This document shows positions 1 through 10,111 of a stretch of DNA of 64,000 nt, in pieces. The stretch is from the NCBI RefSeq assembly GCF_036320965.1, contig NC_092264.1, positions 21,010,383 to 21,074,382 of the forward strand, in the 5' to 3' direction. A program made the position numbers and the translations under genes. Below the pieces are notes generated by a model, which saw only the letters and a program-made list of their open reading frames with translations, was not told the origin of the DNA and did not search any database. Numbering within the stretch: position 1 is the first letter of the stretch; the number at the start of each line of letters is the position of its first letter. Source of the DNA: Panulirus ornatus (lineage: Eukaryota > Arthropoda > Malacostraca > Decapoda > Palinuridae).

Positions 1-1226
1 GTAGCGCAAGGAAACAGACGAAAGAAATGGCCCAACCCACCCCATACACATGTATATACATACGCCCACACACGCAAATATACATACCTACACAGCTTTC
101 CATGGTTTACCCCAGACACTTCACATGCCCTGATTCAATCCACTGACAGCACGTCAACCCCGGTATACCACATCGCTCCAATTCACTCTATTCCTTGCCC
201 TCCTTTCACCCTCCTGCATGTTCAGGCCCCGATCACACAAAATCTTTTTCACTCCATCTTTCCACCTCCAATTTGGTCTCCCTCTTCTCCTCGTTCCCTC
301 CACCTCCGACACATATATCCTCTTGGTCAATCTTTCCTCACTCATTCTCCCCATGTGCCCAAACCATTTCAAAACACCCTCTTCTGCTCTCTCAACCACG
401 CTCTTTTTATTTCCACACATCTCTCTTACCCTTACGTTACTTACTCGATCAAACCACCTCACACCACACATTGTCCTCAAACATCTCATTTCCAGCACAT
501 CCATCCTCCTGCGCACAACTCTATCCATAGCCCACGCCTCGCAACCATACAACATTGTTGGAACCACTATTCCTTCAAACATACCCATTTTTGCTTTCCG
601 ACATAATGTTCTCGACTTCCACACATTCTTCAAGGCTCCCAGAATTTTCGCCCCCTCCCCCACCCTATGATCCACTTCCGCTTCCATGGTTCCATCCGCT
701 GCCAGATCCACTCACAGATATCTAAAACACTTCACTTCCTCCAGTTTTTCTCCATTCAAACTCACCTCCCAATTGACTTGACCCTCAACCCTACTGTACC
801 TAATAACCTTGCTCTTATTCACATTTACTCTTAACTTTCTTCTTTCACACACTTTACCAAACTCAGTCACCAGCTTCTGCAGTTTCTCACATGAATCAGC
901 CACCAGCGCTGTATCATCAGTGAACAACAACTGACTCACTTCCCAAGCTCTCTCATCCCCAACAGACTTCATACTTGCCCCTCTTTCCAAAACTCTTGCA
1001 TTCACCTCCCTAACAACCCCATCCATAAACAAATTAAACAACCATGGAGACATCACACACCCCTGCCGCAAACCTACATTCACTGAGAACCAATCACTTT
1101 CCTCTCTTCCTACGTACACATGCCTTACATCCTCGATAAAAACTTTTCACTGCTTCTAACAACTTGCCTCCCACACCATATATTCTTAATACCTTCCACA
1201 GAGCATCTCTATCAACTCTACCATAT
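1..1226 (-). mobile_element. LINE-A (RTE clade) copy, 5'-truncated, short 3' UTR
   Basis: The reverse strand encodes the C-terminal two thirds of the LINE-A reverse transcriptase, from about motif A to the ORF end. The stop lies near 154 and the short-form 3' UTR runs to the window edge, where the terminal module is cut. A frame break near 712 separates the FADD-box half (712-1119) from the C-terminal block (154-711). The FADD box reads FTDD, so the catalytic motif is altered. The left end is cut by the window, so no target-site duplication can be assessed. Confidence 0.9.
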
Positions 1227-1258
1227 ATAATAATGATGATTATTATAATCATTATTAA
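1227..1258. repeat. AT-rich imperfect palindrome
   Basis: A run of ATA/ATG/ATT triplets that is close to its own reverse complement lies exactly between two minus-strand LINE-A copies. It probably represents the target site or tail of one of them. Confidence 0.6.
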
Positions 1259-1261
1259 ACT

Positions 1262-2028
1262 TACCTGCCATTTCACGTGTCAGCAAGGTAGAACTAGGAA
1301 AGAGACAAAGAACAGCCCATCCACTCATATACACAAATATATACATAAACTCCCACACACATACATATGAACATATACACACATACATACATACATACAT
1401 ACAAAAACATATACATATTCAAACTTGCTTGCCTTCATCCATTCCTGGTGATATCCCATCCCAAAGACAACAGCATCGCTGTTCCCTGCTTCAGCGAGGT
1501 AACACCTGTGTGTGTGTGTGTAGGCCACATTTGTTTCCACTCAGTCACTAGCTGTCGTGTGTAATGCACCGAAACCACAGCTCTCTATCCACATCCAGGA
1601 CCAACAGACCTTTCCATGATTTACCCCAGACGTTTCATCTGCCCTGGTTCATTCCATTGACAGCACATCGACCCTGGTATACCACATCGATCCAATTCAC
1701 TCTATTCTTTGCATGCCTCTCATCCTCCTGTATGTTCAGTCTCCTATTACTCAAAATCTTTTTCACTCCATCCTTCCACCTCCAACTTGGTCCACCACTT
1801 CTCGTTTCCTCCACCCAACATATATATATCCTCTTTGTCAACCTTTCCTCACTCATTCTCTCCATATGTCCAAACCATTTCAACATCCACTCTTCTGCTC
1901 TCTCAACCACACTTTTTATTACCACACATCTCTCTTACCTTTTCATAACTTACTTGATCAAATCGCCTCACACCACATACTGTCCTCAAACATTTCATTT
2001 CCAACACATCCACTCTTCTCCATACAAG
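1262..2028 (-). mobile_element. Older LINE-A copy, 3' end with long 3' UTR
   Basis: Diverged minus-strand copy. The coding remnant (about 1635-2028) matches the LINE-A C-terminal block (VVERAEE, LKWFGHMERMSEERL). The left part is a long 3' UTR carrying an ATAC-type tetranucleotide run near 1379-1404 and a variant of the tail module. It is 5'-truncated and abuts a plus-strand LINE-A copy head-to-head at about 2029. Confidence 0.8.
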
Positions 2029-2029
2029 T

Positions 2030-3240
2030 CAGTTGTTTGCTGATGATATGGCACTGAGGACAGATTCAAATAAATTGTAGAAGTTATTTTCTTACTTCAG
2101 GAGAGTACATGAGAGGAAAAAGTTAAGAGTAAATGTGAAAAGAAGGAAGGTTATCAGGTTTAGCAGTGCAGAGACTAGTTAGTTGGGGTGGAGTTTGAAA
2201 GCAGAAAACCTTGAGAAAAATTAAGTACTTTAGATACATGGAAGTGGACACGGCAACAAACAAAACCATGGCAGTGAAGGTGAGTCATCAGGTTGGTGAA
2301 AGGGCAAAGGTTCTGGAAGCATTTAGGAATGTGTAGAGAGAGTTGTCACTAACTGAGAGCGCAAAAATGGTTTTGTATTAAGGTACAGTAGTCCCAATGA
2401 TGTGTGGATGAGAGGCATACACTATAGAAGAGAATCTAAGGGCAAGGGTGAATGTGTTGGAAAATAAATATCTAAGGACAATACGTGGTGTGAGAAGAGC
2501 TGATCGTTTAAGTAACGACTGGGTACCTACCTACCTATATCTATCCATTTATATCTTTGACATCTTTTCTCTCTGGGTACTCAAATTAAGGGGGTGGTCA
2601 TAGCAAGTCTCCACTTATACCTGTCCTTACATGCCTCCCTCGCATACACTATTACATGTATTCTTTCCCCCATTTCTCTCCTCCAGTATTCTTCCACTTT
2701 TTTCCCCATGTCACAGGCAGCCTTCCTCTCACATCTACCCATCTACATCTATGACAAGATTTTGCCATGGTGATGTGGCTTGTGTGTGGCACTCACCAAC
2801 TTATATGCTGATGAAAGAATAGGTAGAGTTATGGTAATAAAAGTATGGTTGAGAGAGCTGGAAAGGGTATACTGATATGGTTTGGACACATGGAAAGAAT
2901 AAGTGAGGAGAGGTTGACAAAGAGGATGCACATGTCAGAAGTGGAGAGGGTGACCCAAATGTGGATGGAAGGAGTGAAAAAGATTTTGAGTGCTTGGTAC
3001 ATGAACATGTTGATGGGTGAATGGCATGCAAATAAGATTGAACTGAGACATGTGGATACAAGTCGAGACATGCAGTCAATGGGCTGAATCAAAGCATATG
3101 AAGCAGCCAGGGGAACCAAGCAAATGGTCTGTGGGGTCTGCTTGTGCATAGTGAGACTGCTAGAGAATGGATGTGAAAGAATGAGGCCCTTTCTTCCTCT
3201 GCTCCTGGTGATACCTCTAATGTGAAAATCAGTGAACAAA
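2030..3240 (+). mobile_element. Old LINE-A copy split by a LINE-B fragment
   Basis: 2030-2520 corresponds to the region from the FADD box to the C-terminal block, and 2838-3240 resumes with the VVERAEEG / WFGHMERISEERLTKRM block and reaches the old 3' UTR. The pieces are collinear in LINE-A, so the interval 2521-2837 is an insertion. The copy is heavily mutated, with stops and frameshifts throughout. Confidence 0.75.
2538..2755 (-). mobile_element. LINE-B (second RTE-like LINE) 3' fragment
   Basis: The reverse strand translates to a decayed peptide with the pattern CDMGKKVEEYW, AREACKDRYKWRL, then a P-rich tail. The same pattern occurs at 63602-64000 and, more weakly, at 10795-10935 and 50830-51005. 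In the 63.6-64.0 kb copy it follows an LKWFGHMER segment, which places it at the C-terminus of an RTE-like ORF distinct from LINE-A. Confidence 0.6.
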
Positions 3241-3832
3241 TAAGAAAGAAAAGGCTAAATCAAATGTCTGGCATTCCTATACTACTGGGAGAGACATACC
3301 TCAGGGTCTGAGAAACACAGAGCCCTGAGCCTTCAAATTTTAATTCTATGAACCTTGTGTTATGAACATCAGAAAGGTACAGGACCAACAATTTATCAAA
3401 TCCCGCATAAATTCTTTTTAGAACTTTTCCAAGATATCAAAATAATATATACCCTGAAACTGATCTTGAATTTCTCTTCTTTAAATGGAATTTGAATACT
3501 AAAATACAAACATGGCAGAAGAACTTTTTCAAACTGAACTGAATATAGTATACACACAAAGTTTGAACAAATGAACCAATACACCCAAGAATGAAAGCAG
3601 ATCACATGACAAACAAAGAATCATCAAATCAAACAGCAGAAAGGTACTACCAAATTGATTTAGGCACATGATGAAGACATGGAGGAGTTAAGACAGAAAC
3701 CTTAATGTCACACTCAATTATTAAGCTCCAGCATATAGAGCAGAAACCAATAATTTTGATGGTTATGAGGGAACATAAGCACAATACTTAAAAAAAAAGA
3801 GGGGGGGAAAAGGAAAAAAGTTTCAATGCCTA
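3241..3832. other. Single-copy sequence, no gene recognised
   Basis: No repeat family or convincing exon is visible. In ZFR gene orientation this lies 3' of the exon at 3846-3990. The expected short lysine- and acid-rich C-terminal exon was not found here, so it may lie beyond the window start. A purine homopolymer run is present near 3789-3820. Confidence 0.5.
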
Positions 3833-3845
3833 CCGTCTAACTCAC

Positions 3846-3990
3846 CCTCGGAGTCATTACCCTCGCCAGTGGAATTATCACGTCTCCTTTTACGAGTGAA
3901 GCGTCCTCCCCGCTGGAATTTCGGTGGAGGAATTGGATCCATTCCAAGCACTTTGTGTATTTGGCGGAATGCTATTAACCGCAGAGCATG
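3846..3990 (-). CDS. ZFR: ZFR/Zn72D-type protein, exon encoding the end of the DZF domain
   Basis: Read on the minus strand, a TTTCAG acceptor precedes 3990. The exon encodes 48 codons plus one base, starting HALRLIAFRQIHKVLGMDP, then PIPPPKFQRGG and a basic RKRRR stretch followed by an acidic tail. The ALRL-FRQIHKVLGMDP motif is the conserved C-terminal helix of the DZF domain in ZFR, and is more distantly shared with ILF3/NF90. ZFR proteins are nuclear double-stranded-RNA-binding factors involved in RNA processing, and the DZF domain mediates dimerisation with NF45-like partners (family knowledge). The donor is G|GTGAGT at 3845-3840. A second possible donor lies about 13 bp downstream, and read-through would meet a stop soon after. 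The exon joins in frame to 28959-29168: REDITASAQ plus HALRL reproduces the family sequence with no gap. The final exon is not identified. Confidence 0.88.
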
Positions 3991-4205
3991 CTGAAATTAA
4001 ACAAAATCAACAAACAATTACTTAGTCAATTGTTCTTTAGTCAAAATCCAAAGAAACAGAAAAGGGCTGTGGTTAGTCATAACATAAAAAAAAATTGTGT
4101 GTGCATGTGTGTTTATGTAAGCATGCACAGAAAATCATCTACATTATCTGTAGCATACATGGAGATAGTCCTACTCTTATGAAGCCCCATCTCTTGAACT
4201 TTTTT

Positions 4206-6319
4206 GAGAGAGGCATTTGGACGATTTTTGCAGGGAAAAAATGCAATTGAGTGGGAGATGTATAAAAGAAAGAGACGGGAGGTCAAGAGAAAGGTGCAAG
4301 AGGTGAAAAAAAGGGCAAATGAGAGTTGGGGTGAGAGACTATCAGTAAATTTTAGGGAGAATAAAAAGATGTTCTGGAAGGAGGTAAATAGGGTGCGTAA
4401 GACAAGGGAGCAAATGGGAACTTCAGTGAAGGGCGTAAATGGGGAGGTGATAACAAGTAGTGGTGATGTGAGAAGGAGATGGAATGAGTATTTTGAAGGT
4501 TTGTTGAATGTGTCTGATGACAGAGTGGCAGATATAGGGTGTTTGGGTCGAGGTGGTGTGCAAAGTGAGAGGGTTAGGGAAAATGATTTGGTAAACAGAG
4601 AAGAGGTAGTAAAAGCTTTGCGGAAGATGAAAGCCGGCAAGGCAGCAGGTTTGGATGGTATTGCAGTGGAATCTATTAAAAAAGGGGGTGACTGTATTGT
4701 TGACTGATTGGTAAGGTTATTTAATGTATGTATGACTCATGGTGAGGTGCCTGAGGATTGGCGGAATGCGTGCATAGTGCCATTGTACAAAGGCAAAGGG
4801 GATAAGAGTGAGTGCTCAAATTACAGAGGTATAAGTTTGTTGAGTATTCCTGGTAAATTATATGGGAGGGTATTGATTGAGAGGGTGAAGGCATGTACAG
4901 AGCATCAGATTGGGGAAGAGCAGTGTGGTTTCAGAAGTGGTAGAGGATGTGTGGATCAGGTGTTTGCTTTGAAGAATGTATGTGAGAAATACTTAGAAAA
5001 GCAAATGGATTTGTATGTAGCATTTATGGATCTGGAGAAGGCATATGATAGAGTTGATAGAGATGCTCTGTGGAAGGTATTAAGAATATATGGTGTGGGA
5101 GGCAAGTTGTTAGAAGCCGTGAAAAGTTTTTATCGAGGACGTAAGGCATGTGTACGTGTAGGAAGAGAGGAAAGTGATTGGTTCTCAGTGAATGTAGGTT
5201 TGCGGCAGGGGTGTGTGATGTCTCCATGGTTGTTTAATTTGTTTATGGATGGGGTTGTTAGGGAGGTAAATGCAAGAGTCTTGGAAAGAGGGGCAAGTAT
5301 GAAGTCTGTTGGGGATGAGAGAGCTTGGGAAGTGAGTCAGTTGTTGTTCGCTGATGATACAGCGCTGGTGGCAGATTCATGTGAGAAACTGCAGAAGCTG
5401 GTGACGGAGTTTGGTAAAGTGTGTGGAAGAAGAAAGTTAAGAGTAAATGTGAATAAGAGCAAGGTTATTAGGTACAGTAGGGTTGAGGGTCAAGTCAATT
5501 GGGAGGTGAGTTTGAATGGAGAAAAACTGGAGGAAGTGAAGTGTTTTAGATATCTGGGAGTGGATCTGGCAGCGGATGGAACCATGGAAGCGGAAGTGGA
5601 TCATAGGGTGGGGGAGGGGGCGAAAATTTTGGGAGCCTTGAAAAATGTGTGGAAGTCAAGAACATTATCCCGGAAAGCAAAAATGGGTATGTTTGAAGGA
5701 ATAGTGGTTCCAACAATGTTGTATGGTTGCGAGGCGTGGGCTATGGATAGAGTTGTGCGCAGGAGGATGGATGTGCTGGAAATGAGATGTTTGAGGACAA
5801 TGTGTGGTGTGAGGTGGTTTGATCGAGTAAGTAACGTAAGGGTAAGAGAGATGTGTGGAAATAAAAAGAGCGTGGTTGAGAGAGCAGAAGAGGGTGTTTT
5901 GAAATGGTTTGGGCACATGGAGAGAATGAGTGAGGAAAGATTGACCAAGAGGATATATGTGTCGGAGGTGGAGGGAACGAGGAGAAGAGGGAGACCAAAT
6001 TGGAGGTGGAAAGATGGAGTGAAAAGGATTTTGTGTGATCGGGGCCTGAACATGCAGGAGGGTGAAAGGAGGGCAAGGAATAGAGTGAATTGGAGCGATG
6101 TGGTATACAGGGGTTGACGTGCTGTCAGTGGATTGAATCAAGGCATGTGAAGCGTCCGGGGTAAACCATGGAAAGCTGTGTAGGTATGTACATTTGCGTG
6201 TGTGGACGTGTGTATGTACATGTGTATGGGGGGGGTTGGGCCATTTCTTTCGTCTGTTTCCTTGCGCTACCTCGCAAACGCGGGAGACAGCGACGAGGTA
6301 TAAAAAAAAAAAAAAAAAT
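4206..6319 (+). mobile_element. LINE-A copy, 5'-truncated, short 3' UTR, nearly intact RT
   Basis: Young copy that starts in the linker between endonuclease and RT (REAFGRFLQGKN) and runs to a poly(A) tail at 6302-6319. The frame is open from 4204 to 6117 except for one TGA at about 4705, where other copies have TGG (tryptophan in VDWLVRLF). The RT has FMDLEKAYDRV, GLRQGCVMSPW and LLFADDTALVA, and the RTE-type C-terminal block (MLYGCEAWAMDRVVRRR ... LKWFGHMERM ... RRRGRPNWRWKDGV). The 3' UTR is the short form ending in GCGCTACCTCGC ... CGCGGGAGACAGCGAC. No clear target-site duplication was found. Confidence 0.92.
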
Positions 6320-6699
6320 GTGTATTTAAACTTATGTATTATGAACACTCAAATTCATGACTCACTCCATTCATATACAGCTCTAATAATAAAAAGCACT
6401 TCTTTATATTTCTATCAGACAAAGTTCATGCAATGAACTCCTGCTGCTCTTTCTTTGGCAAATTTAAAAAACTGTTCACTTTCATGTGTTAAATTGATTT
6501 AAATATCTGAGGGGTGCAATGAAATCTTCCCTCCAAAGTGGGCAAATCTTACCATCTGTAATGCTGCTTTTTGTTATTTCAGGCATCCTTCTCCTGATCA
6601 CTTTTAAATTATGTTTCTATGAGTTAGTTACAAAGTTTGCGATGCACACTAATTCTAATAAAATATGTAAAAATTTTACCAAAACTTTCAATTGCCAAG
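6320..6699. other. AT-rich intronic sequence, nothing recognised
   Basis: No coding pattern or repeat was recognised between the LINE-A tail and the CR1-like fragment. Confidence 0.4.
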
Positions 6700-7480
6700 T
6701 ATTAATATACAAACTTACTATTAAGCAGCATACACTCCTTTATAATCCTCCCTGTGTGGTGTTCTGATAGCATGTTGGGGACTATGTTGACCTCAAAGTC
6801 CCTCACACACACACATTCATGTATTAAGTTTCCGATCAGATTACTGTTATGTGTAAGATTTCTTTCACCATGTTCCATCCTCAGTACTCTGCATATGCTT
6901 AACTTCAAATTAAATCAACCAAGTATCTGACCAACTATGGAGCGTGTCCACAGCTATCAGAATAAAGATGCAATCCTGGTAATTCCTTGCTTTCAATACA
7001 ATTTGCAAGCATATTCACACATGAATTCAATCTCTTTGGTACGTCATTAATGTGGATCAATAATAAACATTGCCATACAACCTGACTCCCGTGGCCTGCC
7101 ATGGGTTGCACCCAACCCATGATGAAAAGGCTCACCATTCCCTTCTATAAAAGTAATATTTACTTCTGCAAGGAGTCTCCCCCTTATGCCTGCATGAGAA
7201 TTAAAGCTTCTATACCAAACTTTCGCGTGGGATAGCATCACATGCTTTTGCATTCCAAGAACACACAATCAACCTACCTGACTCATTTTCTCTAAAAGAT
7301 CTCATTCCACTGTATGAGAATGCAGAATGAGTTACACAATCTATTTTTTCTTAACCCATACTGCCTCTCTATAAGGTAGCTTTTCCTTTTTGAAATAATA
7401 TTCCATTTACTTTACAATCTTCTTTTTCATTATATTATGTCAACATGCCTGTTGAAACTCATTCATAGATCACTGCAATT
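6700..7480 (-). mobile_element. CR1-like LINE reverse-transcriptase fragment, decayed
   Basis: Minus-strand frames interrupted by frameshifts give, in order: an RSC-THILEFYDRVT-like block (about 7480-7290), a GIRGRLLAE block (about 7190), a degenerate GVQ-GS-LGPLL-IHINDVP block (about 7110-7020), and KVLRMEHGERNLTHN with VRDFEVNIVPNMLSEHH (6900-6740). The order and spacing match the RT palm to thumb of the CR1 clade, where a conserved cysteine-threonine-asparagine region precedes the D-rich motif and an NxxKC-V-H-G box follows FADD. The FADD box itself reads LANC, so it is dead. Confidence 0.7.
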
Positions 7481-8227
7481 TCATAGCCTCCTTTCATTAA
7501 CACTTGCTCTGTTTTACATCTTGGGCAGTAAAACATCAGAAAAAAAAATTTCTACACCTAAAATACCCAGGGCAAGTGGCTCTGAACACTTCTGTAAAAA
7601 TGAAATATGGGTGCAAACTTCATAAGCACCAAACATTTTCAAAGCGTGACACTTCCCCAAAAGCCAACTTTTGTCTTTTTCCAAATATTCTAATGATTTT
7701 CAAAATATCCTCCCATTCCACCTCATTTATTGTGCCATCCACAGTGAACTAACTACTCACACATTTTCTCATCATCAAATAATTCAAGTTGTATTTTTCA
7801 GTTTCTCACCTCATTCTTCCTCTTTGTTAAGACACTCATTTCCTGCTCTCTCATACCTTTGAAAAGTTGGCCAGCTGTCAAGTCACCTGCATCTTCTCCA
7901 AAGTACATCCCTATCTTCTTTAGCTATTTCACATGTTTACACATTCACTTGCACCTAGTACACATGGGAGTCTCTCTGAATAATAGGAGTTCACTGTGGC
8001 TGGTACATGCAAAGTTTCTGCATTCAAATATTTCCAGAAAAAGCCTAATTGGCAACATTCATAAAGTTGTAAGTTAGGTAGATTTTGTTTTTCAAACTGT
8101 AGAGTCAGAGTGCTTGATCATAGCAAGGACATCAGTATGACTACAGTAGGCTGCAACCACACCATCCCATGGCCCCAATTATGCTAATCCTCTTGCTGGA
8201 AATTACTCAAACTAACAACTAACAACT
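7481..8227. other. Intronic sequence, no recognised feature
   Basis: Possibly further 5' remnant of the CR1-like element, but no alignable motif could be supported. Confidence 0.3.
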
Positions 8228-8466
8228 ATCCCTGGGGATAGGGGAGAAAGAATACTTCCCACGTATTCCCTGCGTGTCGTAGAAGGTGACTAAAAGGGGA
8301 GGGAGCGGGGGGCTGGAAATCCTCCCCTCTCGTTTTTTTTTTGATTTTCCAAAAGAAGGAACAGAGAACGAGGCCAGGTGAGGATATTCCCTCAGAGGCC
8401 CAGTCCTCTGTTCTTAACGCTACCTTGCTAACGCGGGAAATGGCAAATAGTATGAAAGAAAACAAA
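8228..8466 (+). mobile_element. Short non-autonomous LINE-derived element (S element)
   Basis: About 240 bp. The head (TATCCCTGGGGATAGG ... TACTTCCCACG ... TGTCGTAGAAGG ... AAATCCTCCCC) is the LINE-A 5' UTR, and a poly(T) run then leads into sequence resembling the LINE-A start-codon region. The tail (AACGCTACC ... AACGCGGGAAATGGC) is related to the LINE-A terminal module. It has no ORF. The same element recurs at 33606-33852 and, inverted, at 34123-34356. The structure fits an internally deleted derivative mobilised by the parent LINE. Confidence 0.8.
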
Positions 8467-9997
8467 GTGGTAGCGGATGTGTGGATCAGGTGTTTGCTTT
8501 GAAGAATGTATGAGAGAAATACTTAGAAAGACAGATGGATTTGTATGTAGCATTCAAGGATCTGGAAAAGGCATATGACAGAGTTGATAGAGATGCTCTG
8601 TGGAAAGTATTAAGAGTATATGGTGTGGAAGGTGAGTTGATAGAAGCAGTGAAAAGTTTTTATCGAGGATGTAAGGCATGTGTATGAGTTGGAAGAGAGG
8701 AAAGTGACTGGTTCCCAGTGAATGTTGGTATGCGGCAGGGGTGCGTGATGTCTCCATGGTTAATTTGCTTATGGATGGGGTGGTTAGGGAAGTGAAAGCA
8801 AGAGTTTTGGAGAGAGGGGTAAGTATGGTCTGTTGTGGACAAGAGCACTTGGGAAGTGAGTCAGTTGTTGTTTGCTGATGATACAGTGCTGGTAGCTGAT
8901 TTGGGTGAGAAACTGCAGAAGCTGGTGACTGAATTTGGTAAAGTGTGTGAAAGAGGAAAGCTGACAGTAGATGTGAATAAGATCAAGCTTATTAGGTTCA
9001 GGGCAAGTCAATTGGGAGGTAAGTTTGAATGGAGAAAAATTGGTGGAAGTGAAGTGTTTTAGATATCTGGGAGTGGATTTGGCAGTGGATGCGAGTCACA
9101 GGGTGGGGAGGGGGCGAAGGTTCTGGGAGCGTTAAAGAATGTGTGGAGGGTGAGAACATTATCTCAGAGAGCAAAAACGGGTATGTTTGAAGGAATAGTG
9201 GTTCCAACAATGTTATATGGTTGTAAGGTTGTGCGGATGTTTGAGGACAATATGTGGTGTGAGGTGGTTTTGATTGAGTAAGTAATGAAAGGGTAAGAGA
9301 GATGTGTGGTAATAAAATGTGTGGTTGAGAGAGCAGAAGAGGGTGTATTGAAATGGTTTGGTCACACGGAGAGCATGAGTGAGGAAAGATTGACAAAGAG
9401 GATATACGTGTCACAGGTGGAGGGAACGAGGAGAAGTGGGAGACCAAATTGGAGTTGGAAGGATGGAATGAAAACGATTTTGAGCAATTGGGGCTTGAAC
9501 ATACAGGAGGGTGAAAGGTGTGCAAGGAATAGAGTGAATTGGAATGATGTGGTATACTGGGGTCGACGTGCTGTCAATGGATTGAACCAGGGCATGTGAA
9601 GCGTCTGGGGTAAACCATGGAAAGTTTTGTGGGGCCTGGATGTGGAGAGGGACCTGTGGTTTTAGTGCATTACACATGACAGTTAGAGACTGAGTGTGAA
9701 TGAATGTGGCCTTTGTTGTCTTTTCCTAGTGCTACCTCGTGCACGTGGGGGGAGGGGATGCCATTTCATGTGTGGCGGGGTGGTGGTAGGAATGGATGAA
9801 GGCAGCAGCATGAATGAATACGTACATGTGTATATATGTATATGTCTGTGTATGTATGTATATGTTGAAATGTATACGTATGTATATGCGCGTGAGGGTG
9901 TTTAAGCATATACATGAGTATGTGGGTGGGTAGGGCCATTCTTTTGTCTGTTTCCTTGTGCTACCTTGCTAACGCAGGCGACAGTGACAAAGTATAA
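8467..9997 (+). mobile_element. Older LINE-A copy, 5'-truncated, long 3' UTR
   Basis: Starts at the GRGCVDQVFALKN region of the RT and directly abuts the S element. It carries several stops and small deletions, including loss of the MDRVVRRRMD segment near 9230. The long 3' UTR contains an internal tail-module duplicate near 9725-9760 and the terminal module near 9950-9990. Confidence 0.85.
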
Positions 9998-10017
9998 TAA
10001 AATAATGTGTATATTTG

Positions 10018-10108
10018 GATAAGGTTGTTCTTCGTCTGTTTCCTGGCGCTACCTTACTGATGAAGGAAATGACGATCAAGTACAATAAATAATTAATAAA
10101 TAAATGTA
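10018..10108 (+). repeat. Extra LINE-A tail module
   Basis: A second, diverged copy of the terminal module (TCTGTTTCCTGGCGCTACC ...) with an AATAAATAA-type tail lies directly after the tail of the preceding LINE-A copy. It could be a very short 5'-truncated insertion or a tandem tail. Confidence 0.6.
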
Positions 10109-10111
10109 ATG

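Noticed and set aside
2631..2822. Short plus-strand frame near 2.7 kb
   Set aside because: It overlaps the LINE-B fragment in antisense, with no independent support.
5601..6348. Recurrent antisense frames of 110-240 codons opposite LINE-A (for example at 5601-6348, 18944-19589 and 54873-55586)
   Set aside because: They recur in every LINE-A copy in the same antisense register and are explained by C depletion of the sense strand. They have no domain and no consistent start, so they are shadows of the RT and endonuclease ORF.
8228..8330. tRNA gene or tRNA-derived head in the S element
   Set aside because: Weak resemblance to a Pol III B-box near GGCTGGAAATCC, but no credible cloverleaf. The same sequence is the LINE-A 5' UTR.
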